Below, one piece after another: positions 1-8,190 of a stretch of DNA of 24,140 bases. Origin of the DNA: Baumannia cicadellinicola str. Hc (Homalodisca coagulata). Its GTDB lineage: Bacteria; Pseudomonadota; Gammaproteobacteria; Enterobacterales; Enterobacteriaceae. The notes beneath the pieces are model-generated. The model saw only the letters and a program-made list of their open reading frames with translations, had not been told where the DNA came from and searched no databases. A program made the translations under genes and the position numbers. The stretch is taken from assembly GCF_000013185.1 (NCBI RefSeq), contig NC_007984.1, positions 398,958-423,097 on the forward strand. Direction: 5' to 3'. Numbering within the stretch: position 1 is the first letter of the stretch; every line of letters begins with the position of its first letter.

Positions 1-340
1 TTATTAGCTTTACTATTAACCTTTTGGTTAATAATTAAGATTAGATGCAATAAAAAGAAAATTAAATTTCTTCGAAAGAGTAATCTAATTAAATATAGAA
101 TCTCTTATTAGAGATGATGTATTATCTTAATGGTTTACCTGAAAAAAGCTCATTGAGCATAGCTAAGAAATATAATGAAAAGATTATCTAATTTGTTTTA
201 TCTAAAAATATAAGCTACTAATGATAATAGTATTATTAATTTATAAAAAGCATAATTGATATGTAGGCCAAAGTATTTGAATCATATAAAATGATATAAT
301 ATTTTCCACACTGTATTGTTGATGGAAGGATAGCTGTGCT
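1..340. other. AT-rich region upstream of gyrA; no gene recognised
   Basis: No convincing gene is visible in this leading gap. It contains a perfect 8-bp hairpin with a TTTT loop at 14-33 and a 6-bp hairpin at 100-115 (ATCTCT/AGAGAT), neither followed by a T tract. A 25-codon open frame on the plus strand (114-191) has no good ribosome site and resembles nothing I know. The right end carries the likely gyrA promoter and ribosome site. Any gene left of the window cannot be judged. Confidence 0.6.
295..300 (+). promoter_or_regulatory. candidate -10 box of the gyrA promoter
   Basis: A perfect TATAAT hexamer lies 40 bp before the gyrA start codon. The expected -35 position (about 272-278) holds only a weak match, so this is a sigma-70 candidate based mainly on the -10. 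A start point near 306-308 would give a leader of about 33 nt containing the GGAAGGA ribosome site at 324-330. Confidence 0.35.
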
Positions 341-2884
341 ATGAGCGAGCTTGCTAAAGCTAACAAAATACTGATACCAGTAAGTATAGAAGAAGAACTC
401 AAGCGTTCTTATCTAGATTATGCTATGTCAGTAATTATAGGACGTGCATTACCAGATGTTAGAGATGGACTAAAACCAGTGCACCGTCGTGTTTTATTTG
501 CTATGAGCATACTAGGTAATGATTGGAATAAACCTTATAAAAAATCTGCACGTATAGTAGGCGATGTCATTGGAAAATATCACCCACATAGTGATACAGC
601 TGTTTATGATGCTATAGTACGTATGGCACAGACATTTTCTCTACGTTATATGTTAGTTGATGGTCAAGGTAATTTTGGTTCTATTGATGGAGATTCAGCT
701 GCTGCAATGCGCTATACAGAAGTGCGTATGTCAAAAATTGCTCATGAATTGCTTATAGATCTAGAAAAAGATACTGTTAATTATGTTCCTAACTATGATA
801 GTACTGAGCAAATTCCCGAAGTTATGCCAACTAGAATGCCAAATATATTAATTAATGGATCTTCTGGTATAGCGGTGGGGATGGCTACTAATATTCCTCC
901 ACATAATCTTTTTGAAATTATAGATGGGTGCTTAGCATATATTGATGATGATAAAATTAGTATCGAAGAATTAATGAAATATATTCCTGGTCCGGATTTT
1001 CCCACTGCAGCTATTATCAATGGTAAGCAAGGTATTGAAGAAGCATATCGGACAGGCCGTGGTAAAATATGTATTCGTGCACGAGCCATAGTAGAAGTAG
1101 AAGCAAATACTGGCCGTGAAATTATTGTTGTAAGTGAAATTCCTTATCAGGTTAATAAAGCTCGTCTAATAGAAAAAATAGCGGATCTTATTAAAGAAAA
1201 ACGTATAGAAGGAATTAGTGTTTTACGTGATGAATCTGATAAAGATGGAATGCGTATTATTATTGGCATTAAACGTGATGCCGTCGCAGAAGTAGTACTT
1301 AATAATCTATATTCTATGACTCAATTACAGGTATCATTTAGTATCAATATGGTAGCGCTAAATAATGGGCAACCTAAGATTTTTTCGCTGAAAGAGATAC
1401 TCTCAGCTTTTATTTGTCACCGACAGGATATAATTACTCGTAGGACTATTTTTGAATTACGTAAAGCTCGCGAGCGTGTTCATATTTTAGAAGCTTTGGT
1501 AGTTGCACAGGCAAACATCGAGTCTATCATTACCTTAACTCGTAATGCAAATACACCAGTAGAAGCTAAGGATAAATTATTAATTAGTGCTTGGAATCTA
1601 GGTACCATTGCATCTATGCAATGTCGTGAAGTTCATCATATGGTACGTCCAGAATGGTTAGAAGAAAAATATGGTATTCATGATGGGAGGTACTATTTAA
1701 CCGAAAAGCAAGTACAAGCTATTCTTGATTTGCGCCTATATAATTTAACTAGCTTAGAATATTCTAAGCTTATGATAGAGCACAAAGAACTCTTAACTAA
1801 AATAGTTGATCTTCTTCGCATATTAAATGAACCAGAACGCCTCATGGAAGTTATTCGCGAAGAATTAAATTACATTCAAAAACAGTATAAAGATCCTCGT
1901 CGTACTGAAATTACAACTATATCATCCAATTTAGTAATAGAGGATATGATTAATAAGGAAAATGTTGTCGTAACTCTTTCTTACCAAGGTTACGTAAAAT
2001 ATCAACCCTTAAATGACTATGATGCGCAGAAACGAGGAGGAAAAGGAAAATCTGCAGTTAAGATGAAGGAAGAAGATTTTATCCATAGTTTACTCGTTGC
2101 TAATACCCACGATACTATCTTACTTTTCTCTAGCCGTGGTCGAATGTATTGGATGAAAGTATATCAACTACCAGCTGCTAGCCGCGGTTCACGTGGTCGG
2201 CCAATCGTAAATCTACTACCATTAGAAACTAATGAGCGTATTACTACTATTCTTCCAGTACGTCAGTACGAGGAAGGTTGCAATGTTTTCATGGCAACTG
2301 CTAGCGGTACTGTAAAGAAAACAGCTCTGATAGCATTTAGTCGTCCACGTAGCGCTGGTATTATAGCAGTTAATCTGCATGAAGGTGACGAGTTAATTGG
2401 AGTAAATGTAACTAATGGTAACAACGAAGTAATGTTATTTTCAGCGTATGGTAAAGTAGTACGTTTCCCCGAAACTCAGGTACGTAGTATGGGTCGTACG
2501 GCAACAGGTGTGCGAGGTATTAACCTCGCAGAAGGTGATAGAGTCGTTTCACTAATTATACCAAATATAGATGGTCATATCCTTACTGTAACTCAACATG
2601 GTTATGGTAAGCGAACAACCCAGAACGAATATCCTACTAAATCACGTGCAACTCAAGGTGTTATATCGATCAAAGCAAGTGAACGTAACGGTCAGGTTAT
2701 AGGTGCTATTCAAGTTGATGAACATGATCAGATTATGCTTATTACTGATGCTGGCACTCTAGTACGTACTAGAGTTTCTGAAGTTAGTATCGTTGGGCGT
2801 AATACTCAAGGTATTACGCTGATTCGTACTGCTGAAAATGAGCATGTAGTTGGCCTACAACGTATAGCTGAACCTATTGACTAA
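341..2884 (+). CDS. gyrA: DNA gyrase subunit A
   Basis: GyrA is the breakage-reunion subunit of DNA gyrase (A2B2), which introduces negative supercoils. The N-terminal domain shows the GLKPVHRR block, the quinolone-pocket helix (about residues 80-100) and the catalytic tyrosine in AAMRYTEVR (Tyr125, equal to E. coli Tyr122). The C-terminal DNA-wrapping domain keeps the GyrA box as QKRGGKG at residues 563-569, with the other beta-pinwheel repeats after it. The protein has 847 residues against 875 in E. coli. It stops right after LQRIAEPID, so the acidic tail is absent. The pocket reads [10 protein letters not shown], with Ser replacing E. coli Gly81. The ATG is preceded by GGAAGGA at 324-330. 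The gene stands alone, with long AT-rich gaps on both sides. Confidence 0.98.
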   Translation: MSELAKANKILIPVSIEEELKRSYLDYAMSVIIGRALPDVRDGLKPVHRRVLFAMSILGNDWNKPYKKSARIVGDVIGKYHPHSDTAVYDAIVRMAQTFSLRYMLVDGQGNFGSIDGDSAAAMRYTEVRMSKIAHELLIDLEKDTVNYVPNYDSTEQIPEVMPTRMPNILINGSSGIAVGMATNIPPHNLFEIIDGCLAYIDDDKISIEELMKYIPGPDFPTAAIINGKQGIEEAYRTGRGKICIRARAIVEVEANTGREIIVVSEIPYQVNKARLIEKIADLIKEKRIEGISVLRDESDKDGMRIIIGIKRDAVAEVVLNNLYSMTQLQVSFSINMVALNNGQPKIFSLKEILSAFICHRQDIITRRTIFELRKARERVHILEALVVAQANIESIITLTRNANTPVEAKDKLLISAWNLGTIASMQCREVHHMVRPEWLEEKYGIHDGRYYLTEKQVQAILDLRLYNLTSLEYSKLMIEHKELLTKIVDLLRILNEPERLMEVIREELNYIQKQYKDPRRTEITTISSNLVIEDMINKENVVVTLSYQGYVKYQPLNDYDAQKRGGKGKSAVKMKEEDFIHSLLVANTHDTILLFSSRGRMYWMKVYQLPAASRGSRGRPIVNLLPLETNERITTILPVRQYEEGCNVFMATASGTVKKTALIAFSRPRSAGIIAVNLHEGDELIGVNVTNGNNEVMLFSAYGKVVRFPETQVRSMGRTATGVRGINLAEGDRVVSLIIPNIDGHILTVTQHGYGKRTTQNEYPTKSRATQGVISIKASERNGQVIGAIQVDEHDQIMLITDAGTLVRTRVSEVSIVGRNTQGITLIRTAENEHVVGLQRIAEPID

Positions 2885-2916
2885 TAATATACAAGATATA
2901 ATGAAGGAAGATATAA

Positions 2917-2994
2917 ATGTTTGATATTCAAGATAATTTATTATCCTTAATTATCGATTTATTACCTATAAATAATATCATGCTTATTAGATAA
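2917..2994 (+). other. short open frame with a good ribosome site (possible gene remnant)
   Basis: A 25-codon frame (MFDIQDNLLSLI..., ending in TAA at 2992-2994) starts 8 bp after AAGGAAG, about 30 bp behind gyrA. I recognise no family. Its 3' end overlaps the hairpin at 2980-3002. It could be the surviving start of a lost gene, a tiny peptide gene or chance. The well-placed ribosome site is the only point in its favour. Confidence 0.15.
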
Positions 2995-3002
2995 ATAAGC
3001 AT
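2980..3002 (+). terminator. hairpin after gyrA, possible terminator
   Basis: A perfect 9-bp inverted repeat (ATGCTTATT / AATAAGCAT) encloses a 5-nt loop (AGATA) about 95 bp after the gyrA stop. The stem is AT-rich and no clear T tract follows, so intrinsic termination would be weak. It is the best stem-loop between gyrA and ddlA. Confidence 0.3.
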
Positions 3003-3144
3003 TTAAAATACAATCTAATATTTGATGTCTTCTCGCAAATAAAAGAATATATTGCTTTCATCTATCTATATTAGATATTTTCACTAGAGCATAAATTTTT
3101 CTAAACAAATATCTTATTTTATATACTGTACATATTTAGATATG

Positions 3145-3171
3145 CTAAACCTAATTTAATTGTTTAGTTTT
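3145..3171 (+). terminator. weak hairpin plus TTTT before ddlA
   Basis: CTAAAC (3145-3150) pairs with GTTTAG (3162-3167) across an 11-nt loop and is followed by TTTT. The stem is short with few G/C pairs, so a terminator role is speculative. It could equally be a structured part of the ddlA leader. Confidence 0.15.
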
Positions 3172-3212
3172 AAAACCTTAATTTGCTGCTCATCTAGAAG
3201 AGACATTTAAAC

Positions 3213-4340
3213 ATGGCGAAATTACGCGTAGGAATTATTTTTGGTGGTCAATCAGCAGAACATGAAGTTTCATTGCAATCAGCTAAAAATATAGTTGAAA
3301 CAATAGATGAAAATAAATTTGAGGTAGTATTGTTTGGTATAGATAAAGAAGGACAGTGGCATATCAATAATAAGTTGAATTATTTAATCTACGGAGAAAA
3401 CGAAACTTATATTGCACTTAATAAAAGCAATAAACATATTGCTATTATTCCTGGAAGGAAACATGATCAATTTATACAAATAGACATGCTAGAGCAATTA
3501 GTTCAGCTTGATGTAATATTTCCTATTGTACATGGAACTTTAGGCGAAGATGGAAATCTACAAGGATTATTGCGTATGGCCAATTTACCTTTCGTAGGCT
3601 CTACTGTGCTTGGTTCTGCAGTTAGCATGGATAAGGATATTGCTAAACGTCTATTACGTGATGCAGATCTAGAAGTAACGCCATCTATTACTTTAACTCG
3701 TATCAATCGTGAAAATTTTAGCTACGATCAAATTATTACTTATCTTGGTTCATCGTTGTTTGTTAAACCAGCAAATCAAGGTTCATCAGTTGGAGTTTCT
3801 AAAGTTATAAATAGAATTAGTTTTGATCAAGCACTAGCGCTAGCATTCTGTTTTGATGATAAAGTATTAGTTGAATCAGCGATTAACGGCCGTGAATTAG
3901 AGTGTGCAGTTTTAGGAAATCATGATCCACAAGCAAGCCTATGCGGTGAGATTGTATTAAGTGATAACTTTTATTCGTATGAAAAAAAATATCTAAATGA
4001 GCACGGTGCAGTAGTAGTAGTACCTGCGGCTATTAGTAAGGAAGTAAGTAATAACATACAAAAAATCGCAGTTCGTGCTTTCCAGGCACTAAACTGTACT
4101 GGTATGGCAAGAGTAGATGTTTTCTTAACCACGAATAATAAAGTATTAGTTAATGAAGTAAATACTTCTCCAGGTTTTACTAGCATTAGTATGTACCCTA
4201 AATTATGGCAAGCTAGTGGAATTAGTTATCCAGCACTAATAACCCGCTTAATAGAATTAGCTATCGAGCGTTATTATGCTGAACAGAAAAAAATTAGTCA
4301 TAGAGATATATATAATAAAATAGATACAGGATCGGCATGA
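3213..4340 (+). CDS. ddlA: D-alanine--D-alanine ligase A
   Basis: This cytoplasmic ATP-grasp ligase joins two D-Ala for the peptidoglycan stem peptide. The N-terminus LRVGIIFGGQSAEHEVSLQS is the family signature, with the substrate-binding Glu in AEHEVS. The ATP-grasp core shows KPANQGSSVGVSK, the YEKKY loop, ARVDVF and NEVNTSPGFTSISMYP, which hold the Mg- and substrate-binding Arg, Asp, Glu and Asn. The N-terminus and internal loops match DdlA better than DdlB. At 375 residues it is about 11 longer than E. coli DdlA. The extra C-terminal residues are unlike the family, and the last 9 nt, including the TGA stop, lie inside the oppositely oriented tRNA-Pro gene. From memory, ddlA is not next to gyrA in E. 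coli, so it was probably moved here. Confidence 0.96.
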   Translation: MAKLRVGIIFGGQSAEHEVSLQSAKNIVETIDENKFEVVLFGIDKEGQWHINNKLNYLIYGENETYIALNKSNKHIAIIPGRKHDQFIQIDMLEQLVQLDVIFPIVHGTLGEDGNLQGLLRMANLPFVGSTVLGSAVSMDKDIAKRLLRDADLEVTPSITLTRINRENFSYDQIITYLGSSLFVKPANQGSSVGVSKVINRISFDQALALAFCFDDKVLVESAINGRELECAVLGNHDPQASLCGEIVLSDNFYSYEKKYLNEHGAVVVVPAAISKEVSNNIQKIAVRAFQALNCTGMARVDVFLTTNNKVLVNEVNTSPGFTSISMYPKLWQASGISYPALITRLIELAIERYYAEQKKISHRDIYNKIDTGSA

Positions 4341-4405
4341 GAGGATTTGAACCTCCGACCACCGCCACCCCATGACGGTACGCTACCAAGCTGCGCTACA
4401 TGCCG
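4332..4405 (-). tRNA. proL: tRNA-Pro (anticodon GGG)
   Basis: The reverse complement folds as a 74-nt tRNA. It has a 7-bp acceptor stem (CGGCATG/CATGCCG), a D arm with AGCTTGGTA, an anticodon stem CCGTC/GGCGG and loop ATGGGGT (anticodon GGG), and a T arm GGAGG-TTCAAAT-CCTCT. The discriminator base is A. It closely matches E. coli proL. The CCA tail is not encoded (TCC follows the discriminator), so CCA must be added enzymatically. Its 3' end overlaps the ddlA stop region on the other strand. rplY lies upstream on the same strand, as near proL in E. coli. Confidence 0.96.
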
Positions 4406-4460
4406 TGTAAATAAATTTTGGACTCAAATAAATAGTATAAATAAGATATAGCTAATCTGT

Positions 4461-4474
4461 GCTTCTTAAGAAGC
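4461..4474. repeat. 14-bp perfect palindrome between rplY and tRNA-Pro
   Basis: GCTTCTTAAGAAGC is a perfect palindrome that can form a GCTTC/GAAGC stem with a TTAA loop. On the minus strand it lies between rplY and the tRNA gene, so it could be a processing or pausing structure. No protein site is implied by the sequence alone. Confidence 0.35.
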
Positions 4475-4487
4475 TTTGTCTTAATAG

Positions 4488-4507
4488 GTCTAATCAATAA
4501 ATTAGAC
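4488..4507 (-). terminator. hairpin overlapping the rplY stop
   Basis: A perfect 7-bp stem (GTCTAAT/ATTAGAC) with a 6-nt loop covers the last bases and stop codon of rplY. No T tract follows on the minus strand. It is a candidate 3'-end structure for rplY mRNA, weak as an intrinsic terminator. Confidence 0.3.
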
Positions 4508-4786
4508 TCTAATAAAATCTATATGAGTAATTTGGGGTTTAAATGGATGATGTTGTATTGCCCATACCTTTACTGTAAAAATTTTACCATTAATGACTAA
4601 AGCTAGTAGATCGTTATCTAAGCTTATTTGGTTTTTTATATGCATATATTTTGTTGAATCTAGTTCTATTGCTATAGGTTGTGTATTACCACCATAAAGT
4701 ATAGCTGGCAGCTTACCGGCTATACGTAGGCGATTACTTGCCCTGGTACCTGTTTTTTTACGGTTTTCAGCTTGAAGAGTTAACAT
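4502..4786 (-). CDS. rplY: 50S ribosomal protein L25
   Basis: L25 binds 5S rRNA in the large ribosomal subunit. The 94-residue product has the length of the short enterobacterial form, without the C-terminal extension of the CTC-type protein. Shared landmarks are AENRKKTGTRASNRLR near the N-terminus, KLPAILYGG, AIELD, and the ending HPFKPQITHIDFIRV, which parallels E. coli HPYKPKLQHIDFVRA. The start is ATG at 4784-4786. It lies between mepS upstream and tRNA-Pro downstream on the same strand, an order that agrees with the ancestral rplY-proL neighbourhood. No degradation is seen. Confidence 0.96.
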   Translation of the reverse strand: MLTLQAENRKKTGTRASNRLRIAGKLPAILYGGNTQPIAIELDSTKYMHIKNQISLDNDLLALVINGKIFTVKVWAIQHHPFKPQITHIDFIRV

Positions 4787-4918
4787 ATTATATAATCAAC
4801 TATTGTATATTACTATGGTAATTAAGTCTAATATAGACTAGACGAAATTATCAAGCAGAAATACATATTTGTAAATTTAGTATTAATCAGCTAAATAATC
4901 TTAATGGATAAAATGAAT

Positions 4919-5494
4919 TTATTTTAGATTATTTAGTAGCTCATGTAACGAGCAAATTGTTAGTATGCGACGTCCTTCATAATATGAATGATTCCAATAA
5001 TTATCATTTAGGTTAGAAATGATAATACCACTGCTAGAAGATGCATGTAAAAATATATCATAGCTAATATACATTCCTATATGACGGCCAGTAGCATGAT
5101 TATAAAATAATACTAAATCACCTGGTAGCAGGTTATTTCGTTGAACTGTGACACCTATTGCTTTCTGATATTGAGTAGTACGTGGTAAATTAATACCAAA
5201 CTGTTCCCTGAACGTATTTTGCACAAAAGCAGAGCAATCTATACCACTTTTATCAAGTCCTCCTAACTTGAATGTTACACCTTTCCAGTTAATATATTGA
5301 TTAAGTATCTGAGATTTAATTTCTAAGAACTTTAATATTTCTTCAACTACTAATAGTTTTTGACTATTAGTAGTTAACAATTGTCTATTGTTCGTTACTT
5401 GATAGTAACATGGATAATGATGCTGATTACTACAGGTAGACAAAAAAAATATTAATATTAGGATATGTTTGTGAACAAACTGATATTTAAGCAT
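4919..5494 (-). CDS. mepS: murein DD-endopeptidase MepS (Spr), NlpC/P60 family lipoprotein
   Basis: MepS cuts D-Ala-mDAP cross-links in peptidoglycan so the sacculus can grow. Counting from the ATG at 5492-5494 (191 residues), a hydrophobic signal segment ends in LSTC with Cys21 as the likely lipid anchor. The NlpC/P60 domain has the catalytic Cys in GIDCSAF (Cys87) and His in RHIGMY (His138) and FLHASS (His150), spaced as in E. coli. Conserved blocks include LPRTTQYQ, LLPGDLVLF and SGIIISNLNDNYW. A TTG four codons upstream (5504-5506) is an alternative start; neither has a clear ribosome site. The lipobox carries Thr at -1, where Ala, Gly or Ser is usual, so lipidation is uncertain. An 8-base A/T homopolymer (5442-5449) lies in the signal region. 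Together with ddlA it shows an active wall. Confidence 0.94.
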   Translation of the reverse strand: MLKYQFVHKHILILIFFLSTCSNQHHYPCYYQVTNNRQLLTTNSQKLLVVEEILKFLEIKSQILNQYINWKGVTFKLGGLDKSGIDCSAFVQNTFREQFGINLPRTTQYQKAIGVTVQRNNLLPGDLVLFYNHATGRHIGMYISYDIFLHASSSSGIIISNLNDNYWNHSYYEGRRILTICSLHELLNNLK

Positions 5495-5537
5495 TTGCAG
5501 AAACAAATATATTGAATGAATATTAGTAACATTTTTT

Positions 5538-6416
5538 TTAAAATACCATATTCGTAGTAGTTGATGCAGTTGCCATTCTTTTTAGCCAAATTATTTCCTG
5601 TGACCAAATAGTAGGGTTAATTGTTTCTAAAATAATCGGAATATTATTGAAACGGTTATCAGCCATAATCCAATTAAATGCTGTATATCCTATTTTACCT
5701 TGACCCAAGCTTTGGTGGCGATCAATTCTGCTCCCACAAGAAGTTTTAGTATCGTTTAAATGTAAACCACGTAGGTATTTAAAACCTATAGTATCTGCAA
5801 ACTGCTTAAAAGTAGCAATACAACTCTGTTCTGTACGTAAATCATAACCTGCTGCAAAAGCATGACAGGTATCAATACAAACCCCAATACGACTTTTATC
5901 ATCTACTTGCCTTATAATTTCCGCTAGTTGTTCAAACCTAAAACCCATATTGCTACCTTGGCCAGCAGTATTTTCAACTACGGCTGTAACGCCTGTAGTT
6001 TTCTCTAGTGCAATATTAATCGAATCAGCTATACGAGTAATACTATTATCTTCGTCTATTTGTTGTAAATGACTACCTGGATGGAAGTTAAGCAGACTAA
6101 GACCTAATTTTTCACAACGGTGTAGTTCTTCAATAAAAGCTATCCTTGACTGTTTTAGTTTATCTTTAATTGGATGGCTTAGGTTAATAAGATAGCTATT
6201 ATGAGGTAAAATTTGTGCTGTAGTATAATTATATTTGTTACAGGCAACACGGAAATTCTTGATTAAATTAATCGTTAGTGTAGATGCTTTCCACTGAAGC
6301 TGATTTTTGGTAAAAAGAGCAAAAGCATTAGCATGTAATGCATGAGCACGTATAACAGCTTTATCTATACCACCATTTATACTAACATGTGCACCAATCC
6401 ACTTTTTTGCGCTCAT
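5538..6416 (-). CDS. nfo: endonuclease IV (AP endonuclease)
   Basis: Nfo cleaves DNA 5' of abasic sites and trims damaged 3' ends in base-excision repair. The TIM-barrel protein has 292 residues (E. coli 285). All nine metal ligands of the trinuclear zinc site can be placed: His72, His112 (FHPGSH), Glu148 (VVENTAGQG), Asp182 and His185 ([12 protein letters not shown]), His219 (LHLNDTK), Asp232 and His234 ([10 protein letters not shown]), and Glu264 (ILETI). Each is offset by three from E. coli numbering. The start is ATG at 6414-6416, preceded by a purine-rich GGATATAAAGAA. It lies 43 bp upstream of mepS on the same strand and is divergent from lysP. The intact active site suggests the enzyme is functional. 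Confidence 0.97.
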   Translation of the reverse strand: MSAKKWIGAHVSINGGIDKAVIRAHALHANAFALFTKNQLQWKASTLTINLIKNFRVACNKYNYTTAQILPHNSYLINLSHPIKDKLKQSRIAFIEELHRCEKLGLSLLNFHPGSHLQQIDEDNSITRIADSINIALEKTTGVTAVVENTAGQGSNMGFRFEQLAEIIRQVDDKSRIGVCIDTCHAFAAGYDLRTEQSCIATFKQFADTIGFKYLRGLHLNDTKTSCGSRIDRHQSLGQGKIGYTAFNWIMADNRFNNIPIILETINPTIWSQEIIWLKRMATASTTTNMVF

Positions 6417-6446
6417 TTCTTTATATCCTATATACTTTGATAAGTA

Positions 6447-6465
6447 AGGCTTAATAATTAAGCTT
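6447..6465. repeat. palindrome in the nfo-lysP divergent gap
   Basis: GCTTAAT-A-ATTAAGC (6449-6463) is a perfect 7-bp inverted repeat around one centre base, extendable by a G:T and an A:T pair. It sits between two divergent genes, where an operator would be expected. A/T-rich palindromes also arise by chance in such DNA, so a regulatory role is only a suggestion. Confidence 0.25.
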
Positions 6466-6568
6466 ATTACTATTTATCTTGCTTATGTTTGCTTATTAGT
6501 GATAAATATCTTAATTATGTTAGTTATTAATAACTTTTATCTTTGATAATGTAAATTATTTAAAATAT

Positions 6569-8047
6569 ATGTTAGAACAAAAGATTGATCAGCATACTAA
6601 TGTCTTACGTCGTGAACTAAAAACACGTCATCTTACTATGATTACAATAGGTGGTTCTATCGGGACTGGTTTGTTTGTTGCTTCAGGTGCTTCAATATCA
6701 CAAGCTGGTCCTGGTGGTGCATTACTATTATATATAGTAATAGGTCTTATGGTTTATTTTCTAATGACTAGTCTAGGTGAGCTAACTGCTTACATGCCTG
6801 TATCTGGTTCTTTTGTTACTTATGGTAACCTTTACGTAGAAGAAGGCTTTGGTTTTGCATTAGGTTGGAACTACTGGTATAATTGGGCAGTAACTATTGC
6901 TGTAGATCTTGTAGCAGCACAAATTGCCATGAGTTACTGGTTTCCAACAACACCAGGTTGGGTTTGGAGTATATTATTTATAAGTATTATCTTCCTACTT
7001 AATGTTATTTCAGTAAAAGGTTTTGGTGAAGCTGAATACTGTTTCTCACTCATTAAAGTAGCTACCGTTTTTATGTTTATTGTTGTTGGGATACTTATGA
7101 TACTTGGTGTATTGTATGGAGGTGCACCAACCTATTGGTATAACTGGCAAGTTGGTGATGCGCCTTTCGTTGGTGGTTTTACTGCAATAATAAATGTAGC
7201 TATGATCGTTGGTTTTTCCTTTCAAGGGACGGAGATAATTGGTATAGCTATTGGTGAGTCAGTCAATCCTAGTGCAAATATTCCACGTACTATGCGGCAA
7301 GTGTTCTGGCGAATTTTATTCTTTTATGTCCTATCAATATTCATTATTGGTTTTTTGATTCCATATGATAGTGCGGCTTTATTACAAGAAGATATAAATA
7401 AAATCACTATCAGCCCATTCACTTTAGTATTTCGTAATGCTGGGCAGTTTTCAGTAGCAACAATAATGAATATTGTTATTCTTACTGCCGTATTATCAGC
7501 AGGTAACTCAGGTATGTATGCCTCAACACGTATGCTGTACACTTTAGCACGAGAAGGTCAAGCTCCTAATATTTTCGCCCGTTTATCGAAAAGAGGGATA
7601 CCGTGTAATGCGTTGTATATGACAACAATTATGGCAGCATTGTGTTTTCTTTCAGCAATATATAGTAATCAAAAAGTTTATTTGTGGCTGCTGAATATTT
7701 CAGGAACTACTGGTTTTATTGCTTGGTTAGGTATAGCTATTAGCCATTATCGTTTTCGCCGTGGTTTAAAAAAACAGGGATATAGCTTGAATAGTTTACC
7801 GTATCGCGCTGGATTATTTCCGTTTGGACCTATTTTTGCTTTTAGTCTATGCATAGTAATTATTTTAGGCCAAAATTATCAAAACTTTCTTGCAGAAAGT
7901 CTTAATTGGAACAGTATTATTACTACTTATATTGGTATTATATTATTTCTTTTAATTTGGTTTAGTTATAAATGGTATCATGGTAGTAGCTTAGTACGTT
8001 ATGATCAGATGATTTTTAAAAAAAATTTAACTAAAAATACTTATTAA
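6569..8047 (+). CDS. lysP: lysine-specific permease (APC family)
   Basis: LysP is an inner-membrane proton/lysine symporter of the amino acid-polyamine-cation superfamily. The product has 492 residues (E. coli 489) with about twelve hydrophobic segments. It matches E. coli LysP along its whole length: LRRELKTRHLTMI, the TM1 motif GGSIGTGLFVASGA, SQAGPGGALL, MPVSGSFVTYG, EEGFGFALGWNYWYNWAVTIAVD, FSFQGTEIIGIA and the long ISHYRFRRG block after TM10. The start is ATG at 6569, with only a weak ribosome site. It is divergent from nfo and followed by folE 143 bp later. Import suggests lysine comes from the host or a co-symbiont, which is an inference. No truncation is seen. Confidence 0.96.
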   Translation: MLEQKIDQHTNVLRRELKTRHLTMITIGGSIGTGLFVASGASISQAGPGGALLLYIVIGLMVYFLMTSLGELTAYMPVSGSFVTYGNLYVEEGFGFALGWNYWYNWAVTIAVDLVAAQIAMSYWFPTTPGWVWSILFISIIFLLNVISVKGFGEAEYCFSLIKVATVFMFIVVGILMILGVLYGGAPTYWYNWQVGDAPFVGGFTAIINVAMIVGFSFQGTEIIGIAIGESVNPSANIPRTMRQVFWRILFFYVLSIFIIGFLIPYDSAALLQEDINKITISPFTLVFRNAGQFSVATIMNIVILTAVLSAGNSGMYASTRMLYTLAREGQAPNIFARLSKRGIPCNALYMTTIMAALCFLSAIYSNQKVYLWLLNISGTTGFIAWLGIAISHYRFRRGLKKQGYSLNSLPYRAGLFPFGPIFAFSLCIVIILGQNYQNFLAESLNWNSIITTYIGIILFLLIWFSYKWYHGSSLVRYDQMIFKKNLTKNTY

Positions 8048-8190
8048 GTAAGTAATAATTAATGAAGATCAGAGAAATATATGTAAAACAATTTAATTAA
8101 TTACTTATTCTTTAGCTATTTAATAGAGTTAAAAGTATCTAAATACTTGCAATTATTTGCTGGTCTACTGGAGGTAGATAAATAAATTAC

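Larger units (their letters stand above)
2885..3212. other. AT-rich gap between gyrA and ddlA
   Basis: This 328-bp gap has no recognisable full gene. It holds a 25-codon open frame at 2917-2994 behind an AAGGAAG-type ribosome site, a perfect 9-bp hairpin at 2980-3002, and a second hairpin at 3145-3167 (CTAAAC/GTTTAG) followed by TTTT. An SD-like AGAAGAGA at 3196-3203 serves ddlA. The rest is low-complexity A/T sequence, as expected for a decayed spacer. Confidence 0.6.

Noticed and set aside
302..310. TTTTCCACA, a match to the relaxed DnaA-box consensus, just before gyrA
   Set aside because: It is a single site. A similar match (5218-5226) lies inside mepS, as expected by chance in AT-rich DNA, and no cluster or origin genes are nearby.
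793..1089. Minus-strand open frame inside gyrA
   Set aside because: It lies antisense to conserved GyrA coding sequence and resembles no protein.
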